DNA of 64,000 nucleotides from Pedobacter nototheniae (GCF_004335085.1 NZ_RQRS01000009.1:62001-126000), one strand, 5' to 3'; positions 16,198 to 26,047 are shown, numbered from the stretch's first letter. Numbers and translations are program-made. The notes: generated by a model not told the origin, from the letters alone.

Positions 16198-18345
16198 TTA
16201 GAATGCGCCTAAGTTCATTACGTAATTGCCTGATTGTTGCATAAAATCTGCCATTACATGCAACGATTCATCTTCAATAAAATCGAATGTATCTTGCTTG
16301 GTTGTTTTTTCACCTTTCTTAATGGCAGGTAAACCTCTTAAAGCTCTAAGTTCATTCTGTCTAACCAAGCTTTTAGCTTCTTTAGCATCACGCTCTTGTT
16401 TTAGTTTAGCTTCATTTAAAGTAACAGAAACCTCTTTATCGCGTACTTCAAGTTCTTTAATATCCTGAACCAAGAATTTAAAATCTAAAGAGTTGGCAAC
16501 ACGTTGTTCGCTATTTTTAATTAAGCCAGCCTTTACAGCGGTTAAATTAGCAACAGATTTAAAGTTTGAACTTGGAATAACATCCCAAGGTAAAGCAGAA
16601 GGCTCTGTATCTTCACCAATTTTATCCATTGGATAAACCGACGGGAAAACCACATCAGGAGTTACACCTTTATGTTGCGTGCTGCTACCTGCTACACGGT
16701 AAAATTTAGCCATAGTTAGGTTAATTTGTCCTAACTTAATATCAGAAGCACTTGGTGCAGTTCCTGTTGTTTTATCTTTAGAAACTAGAGCAGCAATTCT
16801 TTGTAAAACACTTGGGTTTACCAATTTATTTAAATCGATAGAAGATTGAACTGTTCCTTTACCATAAGTTTGGCTTCCCATAATAACACCACGACCATAA
16901 TCCTGAATGGCACCGGCAAAAATTTCAGATGCTGAGGCACTTAAACGATCAACCATTACACCAAATGGTCCATCCCAAGCTACTCCTGGAGTTTCATCTT
17001 CATCAACTTCAATTTTACCTCTTAAATCTTTAACCTGTACTACCGGCCCTTTATCAATAAATAAACCTGTTAATGAAATGGCTTCCACCAAAGAACCACC
17101 ACCATTACCTCGTAAATCCATAATAATTGCATCAACCTTATCTTTATTTTTTAAGGTATCAATTAATAACTTCACATCACGGGTTGTACTTTTATAGTTT
17201 TTATCGCCAGCGTTTGCGGCTTTAAAATCTGCGTAGAAAGCTGGTAAAGAAATAATACCTACTTTATATGTTTTTCCATTTGAGGTAACTTCTTTTACTT
17301 TTTTCTTAGCGGATTGATCCTCAAGAATAATTTTTTCACGAACCAACTCTACAATAACTGGTTTAGATGACATTTCTTTTCCGGCAGGAATAACTTTTAA
17401 TCGTACTTTGGTTCCTTTCGGGCCTTTAATTTTAGTAATGGTTACATCTAATCTCCATCCTGTAATATCTACAAATTCGCCATCACCTTGTGCTACGGCA
17501 ATAATTCTATCACCTGCATTTAGTTGTTTACTTTTAAATACTGGTCCACCAGGAATTACTTCTGCAATTTTAACAACTTCATTTTCCAATTGTAAGCGAG
17601 CACCAATTCCTTCGAATGAACGAGACATATCTTCGTTGAATGCTACTGCGTTTGATGGATTAAAATAATTGGTATGCGGATCAATACAAGCAGTAAATGC
17701 ATCCATCAGGTACTGAAAAACATCCTGATTATTTACTTTACTAGTTTGCGATTGTAAATCTTTATAACGTTTGGTTAAGGTTTCAATATTTTTAGCCTGA
17801 TCTGTAGTTCCTGCCAGATTTAAATTAACCAATTCATATTTTACACGTTTTTTCCAAGTATCGTTTAAAGTAGCTGAAGAATTAGCCCAAGGCAATTTCT
17901 CTCTGTCATATACATAGGTATCATTCTGATTAAAATCGAATTTGGTTTTAACTTGTGCCATAGAATAAGCAAAATATTCATTAAGGCGTTTTGAATAAAC
18001 ATTATAGATATAGAATGGAGCACTTAAATCGCCATTTTTAAAATCATCATCAAGCTGAAATCTGTATTTCTCAAAATCTTTAATATCCGACGCTAGGAAA
18101 TAGTTTCTTCCTTTATCTAAAGTATTAATGTATTTGTCTAAAATAAGAGAGGAGATAGAATCGTTTATCTGTATTTTCTTATAGTTATAGCTTTCAATAA
18201 GGTTTACAACCTCTTTAATTACTAATTGTTGTTGTTCATCTGGTTTGATATTGGTAACGCCATCAACATGGGGCTGAACTTTTGGTGCGGCATGACAAGC
18301 AAGTACTGCGGCGGTAAAAATTATAAAAAATATTCTCTTTAACAT
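16198..18345 (-). CDS. C-terminal processing peptidase (S41A, Tsp/Prc-like)
   Basis: I start at 18345 (MLKRIFFIIFTAAVLAC) because it gives a basic N-terminus and a hydrophobic export signal with a lipobox-like LAC; ATGs at 18369 and 18408 in the same frame are possible. An N-terminal Tsp region (about 30-210) precedes a PDZ domain (about 220-310, FEGIGARLQL), the S41 catalytic domain (Ser in RLSASASEIFAG, Lys in QTYGKGTVQ) and a DUF3340-type C-terminal region. These proteases cut unfolded or tagged envelope proteins at their C-termini. The gene is monocistronic. Confidence 0.93.
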   Translation of the reverse strand: MLKRIFFIIFTAAVLACHAAPKVQPHVDGVTNIKPDEQQQLVIKEVVNLIESYNYKKIQINDSISSLILDKYINTLDKGRNYFLASDIKDFEKYRFQLDDDFKNGDLSAPFYIYNVYSKRLNEYFAYSMAQVKTKFDFNQNDTYVYDREKLPWANSSATLNDTWKKRVKYELVNLNLAGTTDQAKNIETLTKRYKDLQSQTSKVNNQDVFQYLMDAFTACIDPHTNYFNPSNAVAFNEDMSRSFEGIGARLQLENEVVKIAEVIPGGPVFKSKQLNAGDRIIAVAQGDGEFVDITGWRLDVTITKIKGPKGTKVRLKVIPAGKEMSSKPVIVELVREKIILEDQSAKKKVKEVTSNGKTYKVGIISLPAFYADFKAANAGDKNYKSTTRDVKLLIDTLKNKDKVDAIIMDLRGNGGGSLVEAISLTGLFIDKGPVVQVKDLRGKIEVDEDETPGVAWDGPFGVMVDRLSASASEIFAGAIQDYGRGVIMGSQTYGKGTVQSSIDLNKLVNPSVLQRIAALVSKDKTTGTAPSASDIKLGQINLTMAKFYRVAGSSTQHKGVTPDVVFPSVYPMDKIGEDTEPSALPWDVIPSSNFKSVANLTAVKAGLIKNSEQRVANSLDFKFLVQDIKELEVRDKEVSVTLNEAKLKQERDAKEAKSLVRQNELRALRGLPAIKKGEKTTKQDTFDFIEDESLHVMADFMQQSGNYVMNLGAF

Positions 18346-18624
18346 CTCTTTAAACAATTTAAAATCCATTTCTAATTCTATATAGCCAATATGATACCAT
18401 TTTAGCAAAAAAACAAAAAAGAGACAGCATTTATTACCGTCTCTAGTTAAAACTTACCAAATCTAACTAAAAGCTTTCTATAAATCAATCCTTTAAAGCC
18501 TAACGAATGCAGTTTATTTTTGTTTCGATTAGATGTTAAGTCGCATTAATATTACTGTAGACCAACATATTTAGCAATAAATAAACTTTAAGGTAATAAG
18601 AAAGCTAAAAATGTGACGTGAAAA

Positions 18625-19308
18625 TTATTTTTTTGCGATGACTTTGGCTGCAATTACTTCACGAGCTTCTTTAATTTGCCCTTTATATTGGCTAGTTTTA
18701 ATAGAATTTGCTAGCCACTCTGCCGTTTTTAAATCTCTAAGTGCTAGCGTAAAATCTCTCTTTTTAATTTTAACCTGTACAATACCCAAAACAGATTCTA
18801 TATAAGACATATTGCTTTTTAGTTGTTTTGCCAAAATACCTTGTTGCGTATAAAACCACATGGATTGCGTGTATTTGCTATTAGCTAAATAAACTTTGCC
18901 GAGCAAATTGTATGTATTCATTAAACCTGTACGGCTTCCTATTTTGGAGTAATTTTTAAGGGCAACATTTAACAGAATCTGTTCTGCATCTGTAAAACGA
19001 CCTAATTGATAGTGCATATTGCTCATTTTAATAATGGCTTGCCCGTATCTATTAAAGTTTTTTGCTGCATTATATTCGAAGGCAGCTTTACCAAACATGG
19101 TAAGCGCCTCATTAAAAGAACCTTTTCGCTCAAAGCCTTCTGCTTCTTCATAAAAGGTATCCCCGTCGGCAATGTCGAATTTAGAAACCGCTATATTAAT
19201 TGAATTTCCGCCAGTAACAGGATCTTGTCCTTCTGATTTATCAATATTTTGAGCGTGAATTTGTAATGATGCAAACAGGCCAACAAGAGCCAATACAACT
19301 TTGGTCAT
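18625..19308 (-). CDS. Secreted TPR-repeat protein
   Basis: A 227-residue protein with a signal peptide (MTKVVLALVGLFASLQIHA). Four or five tetratricopeptide-like helix pairs follow (about 50-215), for example FYEEAEGFERKGSFNEALTMFGKAAF and NLLGKVYLANSKYTQSMWFYTQQG. TPRs scaffold protein interactions; the partner is unknown. A promoter-like TATTTTTG lies only four bases before the ATG, predicting a leaderless message. It follows the cyanophycin-degradation genes on the same strand. Confidence 0.85.
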   Translation of the reverse strand: MTKVVLALVGLFASLQIHAQNIDKSEGQDPVTGGNSINIAVSKFDIADGDTFYEEAEGFERKGSFNEALTMFGKAAFEYNAAKNFNRYGQAIIKMSNMHYQLGRFTDAEQILLNVALKNYSKIGSRTGLMNTYNLLGKVYLANSKYTQSMWFYTQQGILAKQLKSNMSYIESVLGIVQVKIKKRDFTLALRDLKTAEWLANSIKTSQYKGQIKEAREVIAAKVIAKK

Positions 19309-19312
19309 GCAA

Positions 19313-19320
19313 CAAAAATA
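19313..19320 (-). promoter_or_regulatory. -7 box abutting the TPR gene start (leaderless candidate)
   Basis: Minus-strand TATTTTTG matches TAnnTTTG and is separated from the ATG (19308) by only four bases, so the predicted transcription start coincides with the start codon. No -33 element is evident. Confidence 0.45.
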
Positions 19321-19337
19321 ATACTTTAAATCAAATT

Positions 19338-20180
19338 TTAGTTAAATACCTGTAAATTAACATCAAAAGATGCCCAAACCATGTATGGATGTGAATCGCA
19401 ATGGTAAATTTCTCCAGTAGAAGATATTCCTATAACACCTGCAAAGCCATCGAAAGCCTTTAATTCTACAAAAGATTTATCGCAGGCATCCTTTAAAGAA
19501 AAACCATCAGTAACACGGGTTACAATTTTAGCGGCTAAGGCACCACTTACAATATCTTCGCCAACACCGGTACAAGAAATACCTGCATATTGGTTTACAT
19601 AATTGCCTGCTACGGTTGCAGAATCACTCACTCTACAAGGAATTTCAAAACCTTTACCACCAGTAGAAGTTGCCGCAGCAAGATTTCCATCGGCATCTAA
19701 AGCTACACATCCTACAGTTCCTTTATTATTTTGTTGATTTAGTTTTGCCTCGTATTCTGCTTGTCTTTGCTCTATAATTGGATTAAAATATTCAAAACCA
19801 TTATCTCGGGCAAAATTTTGTGCACCATCTCCACTCAGCACACGATCATCGTAAGCTAAAAGATCCTTTGCAATTTTAATTGGATTTTTAACATCTTCAA
19901 CATTAATAACGCCACTAAATTTTTCCGTTTTACCATCCATCAAAGCGGCGCTTAGCCTCACTTTGCCATCACTCTGTATTTGTGAACCAATACCCGCATT
20001 AAATAATTGATTATCTTCCAAAAGGGAAACTGTATACACAACAGTTTCTAAAGCTGTATGTGTTTTTAAATATTCGTGCCCAAGCGTAACAATTTGAGAT
20101 AATGCATCTTGCTTGGCTTTTTTGGTTTCCTGATTGGTGGATGATTCACTGAAAAAACCTCCGTGTATAATCAATTTCAT
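19338..20180 (-). CDS. iaaA: Isoaspartyl peptidase/L-asparaginase (Ntn hydrolase)
   Basis: A 280-residue plant-type asparaginase. The autocleavage site is intact: GTVGCVALD with the nucleophile Thr155 after KG, followed by the substrate-binding GGKGFEIPCRVSDSA and GTGVGED-like loops (here CTGVGEDIVSG). The precursor is expected to split into alpha and beta chains. Such enzymes hydrolyse beta-aspartyl dipeptides. With cyanophycinase directly upstream, the likely substrate is beta-Asp-Arg released from cyanophycin. No signal peptide is seen, so the enzyme is cytoplasmic. Confidence 0.93.
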   Translation of the reverse strand: MKLIIHGGFFSESSTNQETKKAKQDALSQIVTLGHEYLKTHTALETVVYTVSLLEDNQLFNAGIGSQIQSDGKVRLSAALMDGKTEKFSGVINVEDVKNPIKIAKDLLAYDDRVLSGDGAQNFARDNGFEYFNPIIEQRQAEYEAKLNQQNNKGTVGCVALDADGNLAAATSTGGKGFEIPCRVSDSATVAGNYVNQYAGISCTGVGEDIVSGALAAKIVTRVTDGFSLKDACDKSFVELKAFDGFAGVIGISSTGEIYHCDSHPYMVWASFDVNLQVFN

Positions 20181-20305
20181 TTTTTATGGGGATTTAGTTA
20201 TTCAATTTTTAAGCACAAAGTGGGCCATCTCATTTAAAAGATGTACGTATGGGCTTTGGCAATTTAAATACTTACACTTTAAGCCCTAAACCTTTCTACT
20301 ATATT

Positions 20306-21181
20306 TTATGCTACCGGAACAACTTTTGGGTGATGAATAATTAGACTGTGGTCTTTTAAATCATAAACATCGCCATCGCACATTACGTGTACAACCATAT
20401 TTTTTATAGAAACTGGCTGCCCCATTTCCACATCAGTTAAATTGGTATCGGCCATTTGGCGGCCATCCACTAAAATAACCATTCCAGAGCCTATGGCTTC
20501 CATTACGTGTCCATCAGAAATAAACAAACCTGTATCTTCACCTAAACCTATCCCTAAAATACCTGGATTACTTGCTGCAGCATACAATAAACGGCCAATT
20601 CTACCTCGTTGTACAAAATGGGTATCTACAATTACATCATCAATAAAGCCTAAGCCACCTGTAATTTTAACTTCGCCTTTTAGCAAAGCATCTTTACTGC
20701 TACCTTGGTAAATCATGTTTTTAGAACTTGCTGCTGCCCCTGCAGATGTACCTGCAATTACAACGGGTTCATTATTATATTTCTCCATCAAAATTTGATG
20801 AATGGCTGTGCCGCCAAAAATAGAAGATAAACGAAGTTGATCGCCACCAGTAAAAATAATTACATCAGCTGCTTTTATACGTTCACAGTTCTCTGCCGAG
20901 TTGGCTTCTTCACGATTAGTAATATTTAAAACTCCTAAATTATGAACATCAAGCTGTGCATAAGCCTTAATATATTCTTCGCCAACCTTTTCGGGCATTA
21001 ATGATGCTGTTGTAATAATTTCAAAACGCGATTCTGCATCTTTTACAGATTCTGTTGTGATTCTTTTTAAGATTCCACGTTCAAAAAAATTCATGTTTTC
21101 AGGCAGTCCAAATTGCGTTTCTGCAAAGCTGCCTGTGTTTATTGCGCCACCTATAATGATGAGTTTACCCTTCGGAACCAT
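20306..21181 (-). CDS. cphB: Cyanophycinase (peptidase S51)
   Basis: A 291-residue S51 serine peptidase that cuts cyanophycin to beta-Asp-Arg dipeptides. The nucleophile elbow GTSAGAAASS is present and family glycine loops (FTGGDQLRLSSIFGGT, GLGEDTGLFIS) are conserved. No signal peptide is visible, so it acts on intracellular polymer rather than as a secreted scavenger. It sits between the isoaspartyl peptidase (125 bases downstream) and the divergent synthetase. Confidence 0.94.
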   Translation of the reverse strand: MVPKGKLIIIGGAINTGSFAETQFGLPENMNFFERGILKRITTESVKDAESRFEIITTASLMPEKVGEEYIKAYAQLDVHNLGVLNITNREEANSAENCERIKAADVIIFTGGDQLRLSSIFGGTAIHQILMEKYNNEPVVIAGTSAGAAASSKNMIYQGSSKDALLKGEVKITGGLGFIDDVIVDTHFVQRGRIGRLLYAAASNPGILGIGLGEDTGLFISDGHVMEAIGSGMVILVDGRQMADTNLTDVEMGQPVSIKNMVVHVMCDGDVYDLKDHSLIIHHPKVVPVA

Positions 21182-21211
21182 TCTTTATGTGTTATATTCT
21201 ATCAAAAAACT

Positions 21212-21219
21212 CAAATATA
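21212..21219 (-). promoter_or_regulatory. Candidate -7 box of the cphB transcript
   Basis: Minus-strand TATATTTG matches TAnnTTTG about 31 nt upstream of the cphB ATG. No -33 element is clear. Confidence 0.35.
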
Positions 21220-21474
21220 TCAGCTTAGGATAAAAAACACGACTTTTTTTGTCAATAAAATCAGGGTTATTAACAAACGTTGAAATAAATATGACAAAAA
21301 ATAAAGCTCTTATGCCTGAAAACAAAACAAATATCCTCTAAAATTGATTTACATATTTGCCACGCTGATTTTCAAAATAAATGTATAATTTACAGACACC
21401 AATTTTATATCGTGGAATTAAGTTTACCAGGCGAAAAGTGGCTCGTTGATCAAAGCAAATCGTAGAGTTTAAAA

Positions 21475-24090
21475 ATGAAAATATCAAACATACAAGTACT
21501 AAGAGGGCCTAATATCTGGTCAATAAATCGCAAAAAACTTATCCAAATGCGTCTGGATTTGGAAGAATTGGAACAAAGACCAACTAATGTAATCGATGGT
21601 TTTGGTGAACGACTAGAAAAGTTAATTCCAAGCATGTTTACCCACCGTTGCTCAAAAGGTGTTGAAGGAGGATTTTTTACCCGCGTAAAGGAAGGCACAT
21701 GGATGGGGCATGTAATTGAACACATAGCCCTGGAAATTCAAACTCTTGCCGGAATGGATACCGGTTTCGGACGTACCCGCCAAACTAAAACTGAAGGTAT
21801 TTATAATGTAGTTTTCAGTTACCTTGAAGAAAAAGTTGGCGTTTATGCTGCCGAAGCAGCAGTTAATATTGCACAGGCTTTAATTGATAATAAGGAGTAC
21901 GACCTGGAACACGACATAAGACGGATGAAGGAAATTCGCGAACTGGAGCGCCTTGGGCCTAGCACCGGATCAATTGTTGAAGAAGCCGTAAGCAGAAGTA
22001 TCCCATGGATTCGTTTAAATAAAAGCTCGCTTGTACAATTAGGCTATGGTAAAAATCAGGTTCGCTTTAGGGCAACCATGACAGAAAAGACGAGCAGTAT
22101 TGCTGTTGACATTGCCAGCAACAAAGAAGAAACTAAACGCTTATTAACGGAGGCAGCCATTCCTGTGGCTTCTGGTGTTACCATATCAAACCCTGAAGAG
22201 TTAGAAGCTTCGGTTAAAAAAGTAGGCTTTCCATTGGTTTTTAAGCCACTTGATGGCAACCATGGCAAAGGCGCTACCATTAATGTAAAAACAATGGAAG
22301 CGGCCAAAGAGGCTTTTGAATACGCTAAAACATATTCACGAAGGGTTATTATAGAAAAATTTATTACCGGATTTGATTTTAGAGTTTTGGTAATCGATCA
22401 TAAAGTAGTTGCTGCAGCGCAACGCGATCCTGCACATGTACGTGGAAACGGAATACACACTATTCAGCAATTAATTGATATTGAAAACGAAGATCCACGT
22501 CGTGGTTATGGGCATGAAAATGTTTTGACGGAAATTGCGGTTGATCGGGATACATTGGATTTACTTGCAAAAAAGGAATATACTTTAGAAACGATTCCAG
22601 AAAAGGGAGAAATTGTTTACCTAAAATCTACCGCTAATTTAAGCACTGGTGGAACATCAATTGATGTAACGGATATTGTTCACCCACAAAATATTTTTAT
22701 TTGCGAGCGCATTTCAAGAGTAATCGGATTGGACATTTGCGGAATAGATATTATGGCGCAAAACCTTACCCAACCTTTAAATGAAAATGGTGGTGTGGTT
22801 TTGGAGGTAAATGCGGCTCCAGGTTTCAGAATGCACCTTGCACCGAGCGAAGGCTTACCAAGAAACGTAGCTGCATCTGTTCTCGATATGTTATATCCTC
22901 CTGGAAAACTATCGCAAATACCAATTATTGCCGTAACAGGAACTAATGGAAAAACCACTACAACTCGTTTAATTGCACATATTATTCGTAGTAATGGTAA
23001 ACGCGTAGGCTTTACCACTAGTGATGGCATTTACGTGCACAACACCATGTTAATGCAGGGAGATACTACCGGACCTGTAAGTGCCGAATTTATTTTAAAG
23101 GACCCTACAGTTGAGTTTGCGGTTTTAGAAACTGCCAGAGGTGGTATTTTACGTTCGGGTTTGGGTTTTAATGCCTGTGATATTGGTGTGGTAACGAATA
23201 TTCAGGAAGATCACTTAGGAATTTCTGACATTCATAATCTTGATGATTTAACGAGAGTAAAATCTGTTGTAATTGGCGCAGTACGCCGCAAAGGATGGGC
23301 TGTTTTAAATGCTGATAACGGTTATTGTGTTAAAATTGCAAGAGAAGCACGTTGTAATGTTGCCTATTTTAGTATGGATGAAAATAATCCGGTAATTAAA
23401 GAGCATTGCAAAAAGGGTGGAATTGCAGCCATTTATGAAAATGGTTACATTACCATTAAAACTGGAGATTGGAAATTAAGGGTTGATAAGGCTACACACA
23501 TTCCACTAACTTTTGGAGGCGCAGTTAACTTTATGATTCAGAATGTATTGGCTGCAACATTGGCTACTTACTTATGGGGCTATAAACCTGAAGATATTCG
23601 CTTATCACTTGAAACTTTTATTCCTTCGGCAGCGCATACGCCAGGTAGAATGAATGTATTTAGATTTAAAGAATTTAAAATCCTGGTAGATTTTGCACAT
23701 AATCCAGATGGTTTTAATGGCGTAAAAGCTTATTTACAAAGTGTAGAAGCAACAGAGCATGTTGGTATAATTTCTGGCACAGGCGATAGGCGAGATGAAG
23801 ACATTATTGAAACAGCTCGTATTTCGGCACAAATGTTTGATAAAATTTATATTTGCCAGGAGAAATATTTACGCGGGCGCCAACAGCAGGAATTGGTAGA
23901 TTTACTGGTAAAAGGAATTCGAGAAGTTGACCCTAACAAAGAAATAATTATCAATAATAAGAGTACCGAATGTTTGGAACAAGCCATTCAAGCAGCTAAA
24001 AAAGGTTCTTATATTACTATTTTAAGCAATACGATTGATAATACAATTCTTCGGGTTACCGAGCATTTAGATAGAGAACTGGAAGCTTAA
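21475..24090 (+). CDS. cphA: Cyanophycin synthetase
   Basis: An 871-residue, full-length CphA1-type enzyme that builds the Asp backbone and attaches Arg side chains in an ATP-dependent reaction. The order is an N-terminal domain (about 1-160), an ATP-grasp domain (about 215-480; PLDGNHGKGATINV, EVNAAPGFRMHLAPS) and a Mur-ligase-like domain (about 485-871; P-loop VTGTNGKTTTTRLIAHI, and later DFAHNPDGFNG). Both ATP-binding sites look intact, unlike the degenerate CphA2 type. It is divergent from cyanophycinase and ends at a strong terminator. Confidence 0.96.
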   Translation: MKISNIQVLRGPNIWSINRKKLIQMRLDLEELEQRPTNVIDGFGERLEKLIPSMFTHRCSKGVEGGFFTRVKEGTWMGHVIEHIALEIQTLAGMDTGFGRTRQTKTEGIYNVVFSYLEEKVGVYAAEAAVNIAQALIDNKEYDLEHDIRRMKEIRELERLGPSTGSIVEEAVSRSIPWIRLNKSSLVQLGYGKNQVRFRATMTEKTSSIAVDIASNKEETKRLLTEAAIPVASGVTISNPEELEASVKKVGFPLVFKPLDGNHGKGATINVKTMEAAKEAFEYAKTYSRRVIIEKFITGFDFRVLVIDHKVVAAAQRDPAHVRGNGIHTIQQLIDIENEDPRRGYGHENVLTEIAVDRDTLDLLAKKEYTLETIPEKGEIVYLKSTANLSTGGTSIDVTDIVHPQNIFICERISRVIGLDICGIDIMAQNLTQPLNENGGVVLEVNAAPGFRMHLAPSEGLPRNVAASVLDMLYPPGKLSQIPIIAVTGTNGKTTTTRLIAHIIRSNGKRVGFTTSDGIYVHNTMLMQGDTTGPVSAEFILKDPTVEFAVLETARGGILRSGLGFNACDIGVVTNIQEDHLGISDIHNLDDLTRVKSVVIGAVRRKGWAVLNADNGYCVKIAREARCNVAYFSMDENNPVIKEHCKKGGIAAIYENGYITIKTGDWKLRVDKATHIPLTFGGAVNFMIQNVLAATLATYLWGYKPEDIRLSLETFIPSAAHTPGRMNVFRFKEFKILVDFAHNPDGFNGVKAYLQSVEATEHVGIISGTGDRRDEDIIETARISAQMFDKIYICQEKYLRGRQQQELVDLLVKGIREVDPNKEIIINNKSTECLEQAIQAAKKGSYITILSNTIDNTILRVTEHLDRELEA

Positions 24091-24107
24091 CCGCAACCAG
24101 AAAACAT

Positions 24108-24141
24108 AAAAAAAGTCCCGATTTGCATCGGGACTTTTTTT
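24108..24141. terminator. Bidirectional terminator after cphA
   Basis: Stem AAAAAGTCCCGAT / ATCGGGACTTTTT with a 4-base loop (24123-24126) and flanking A/T runs, between convergent genes ending at 24090 and 24153. Confidence 0.9.
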
Positions 24142-24152
24142 ATGATATTTAA

Positions 24153-24605
24153 TTATGCTTGAGAATCACGTAATCTTTTAATTTCATCATGTGAACGTCT
24201 TAAAGATGCTTTTTGATCAGAAATTAATTCTCTAACGTTCGAAGGTAATTCTTCTTCCAATGCCATTTTGTAAGCATTTTGAGCTGCATCTTCTCCAAAC
24301 TCACAATTATTTAAAACCGTTTTACGATCGTGACCTGTAAATAATGCTTTTACATCCATCCAGCCTCTATAAATTTTGCCTGATGTTGTGGTTCCGGTTT
24401 CAATATCTTCTCCAGATGCAGAAACCTCTGTAGCTAAAGCCATTTTATATTTTTGGCTTTCTTCAATCATATTTAAGAATAAAGATTTTAAATCGGCGTC
24501 TTCATCTTTTAATTCTTTTCGTGCTTTTTGATAACCTTCAATACGGTCGTTATTAATTTGTACTAGGTCATTCAATACTTCTGCTGTTGCTGTTGTTGTT
24601 TTCAT
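24153..24605 (-). CDS. DUF2383/PA2169-family four-helix bundle protein
   Basis: A 150-residue, all-helical ferritin-like protein. Helical segments run through VLNDLVQINNDRIEGYQKAR, LFLNMIEESQKYKMALATEV, CEFGEDAAQNAYKMALEEEL and ISDQKASLRRSHDEIKRL. Acidic and His residues sit where ferritin-like members bind metal, but no canonical di-iron ExxH pair is convincing. Related proteins are stress- and stationary-phase-induced. It is separated from cphA by a terminator. Confidence 0.88.
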   Translation of the reverse strand: MKTTTATAEVLNDLVQINNDRIEGYQKARKELKDEDADLKSLFLNMIEESQKYKMALATEVSASGEDIETGTTTSGKIYRGWMDVKALFTGHDRKTVLNNCEFGEDAAQNAYKMALEEELPSNVRELISDQKASLRRSHDEIKRLRDSQA

Positions 24606-24700
24606 GTCTTTTTATAGTTCTGATGTATAAAAGGAACACGAAGAATTAAATAAAGGTTTGTCATATTTTAAAATTGCTTACAACAAACAGCTATTTTAGT

Positions 24701-25261
24701 TTATTTAATATTTTTAATTGGAAGGTAACCGAGGTGAATTTCATCGGTTATGATGCTTTCCGCAGCGGTTAGCTTTAGTTTATATAGGCTTTTAATTTTG
24801 GCTGATAAAACATCATTTATTTCAAAAGCATCATCTACATCAACACCATATTTATCATCAATATGAGAAGTAGCACCATCAAACCATGTATGTTTATAAA
24901 AAGCGGTTTCTTTTGCCTGCTTAATTGCCGTTGCTTTATCAGGAGTTGCCAAAAGCATTTTATAATGTGGCTCATCAAACTCATTTGGCCGGTACCCACC
25001 TAAGTTAAGAAAAAACAAACTCAACTCATTATTTATAGTTTCACGGGCTTCAACTACTTCAACTTTACAACCATCAACATAGTTTACTTCCCGCCAGGCA
25101 TCAACATGAATTTTATCTTTAGCTTCGGGCCAAAAGGCAAAAATATCAGGTATTAGTTCCTGTAGAGAAGAAGCAATACCGAAGAAGATATCGTGCTGCT
25201 CTGTTTGTCTGCCTTCGGGTTTACAGCCTAGCATCAGCATAAATAATTTTTGTTGTACCAT
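24701..25261 (-). CDS. DUF1543 domain protein
   Basis: A 186-residue cytoplasmic protein with two tandem parts. The first (MLMLGCKPEGRQTEQHDIFFG, about 5-90) and the second (LGGYRPNEFDEPHYKMLLATP, about 95-180) both contain an LGxxP/RPxxxxExH core followed by an aromatic (W/Y) segment, so it looks like a duplicated DUF1543 unit. No enzyme function is known to me. It lies between ThuA and DUF2383 genes on the same strand; the start is 21 bases after the ThuA stop. Confidence 0.8.
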   Translation of the reverse strand: MVQQKLFMLMLGCKPEGRQTEQHDIFFGIASSLQELIPDIFAFWPEAKDKIHVDAWREVNYVDGCKVEVVEARETINNELSLFFLNLGGYRPNEFDEPHYKMLLATPDKATAIKQAKETAFYKHTWFDGATSHIDDKYGVDVDDAFEINDVLSAKIKSLYKLKLTAAESIITDEIHLGYLPIKNIK

Positions 25262-25282
25262 AAAAATAAGGTTGAGTTTAAG

Positions 25283-26014
25283 CTATTTCTTACCAACTGA
25301 ATATTGAATACCGCCTAATAAATGCTTTAGAAACATTTCATCGTTATAGGTTTCTTTGGTATGACCGAGGCAAGTGTAAAATGCGCGCCCTCCTTCGAAA
25401 TTATGATACCAACTAAATGGATGAAAATCTCCGTTTTTACCGCCAGTATAAGAATGTTCATCAAGTGTAATTAACACCTTAATATTAGGGTTAATATCTT
25501 TAAAATTATACAATTCATCGGTATGCATCCAAATAGAATCTTTGAAAAAATTGGTTGAAAGATGGTTTTTGTCTTTTATAATAAATTTTGCTTCTTGCAC
25601 TTTTGGGTGACTAGTGAAATAAGCGCCAGCTAACTTACCATACCAAGGCCAATCGTATTCTGTATCTGTTGCCGCATGAACGCCAACATAGCCACCACCA
25701 TTATGAATGTAGTTTTCGAAAGCCACCTGCTGCTCATTATCCAAAACATCGCCTGTTGTGTTTAAAAAAATAACGGCAGCATACTTTTTTAAGTTGACCT
25801 TTGTAAATAGTGAAGCATTTTCTGTTGTATCTACTTCAAAGCTATTTTCTTTACCAAGTTTTTGAATAGCATAAATTCCTTCGGGAATAGAATTATGACG
25901 GAAGCCTTTGGTTTTTGAAAACACTAAAACTCTTGTTGCCTTTTTAACAGGAATGTACGCCTGCAATAAAATTACGACAGCAACTACAAGACAGGATGCC
26001 AGGATTTTTCTCAT
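25283..26014 (-). CDS. Secreted ThuA-domain protein
   Basis: A 243-residue protein with an N-terminal signal or anchor (MRKILASCLVVAVVILLQAYIPV). The ThuA fold, related to class I glutamine amidotransferases, is clear: VLVFSKTKGFRHNSIPEG, AVIFLNTTGDVLDNEQQ, NGGGYVGVHAATDTEYDWPWY and RAFYTCLGHTKETYND. Members are common in Bacteroidota and linked to sugar metabolism, but the biochemical role is unsettled. Adjacency to DUF1543 is not enough to infer a pathway. Confidence 0.9.
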   Translation of the reverse strand: MRKILASCLVVAVVILLQAYIPVKKATRVLVFSKTKGFRHNSIPEGIYAIQKLGKENSFEVDTTENASLFTKVNLKKYAAVIFLNTTGDVLDNEQQVAFENYIHNGGGYVGVHAATDTEYDWPWYGKLAGAYFTSHPKVQEAKFIIKDKNHLSTNFFKDSIWMHTDELYNFKDINPNIKVLITLDEHSYTGGKNGDFHPFSWYHNFEGGRAFYTCLGHTKETYNDEMFLKHLLGGIQYSVGKK

Positions 26015-26047
26015 AATATGTGTTTGGAAAGATTAATAAGGCTAAAT

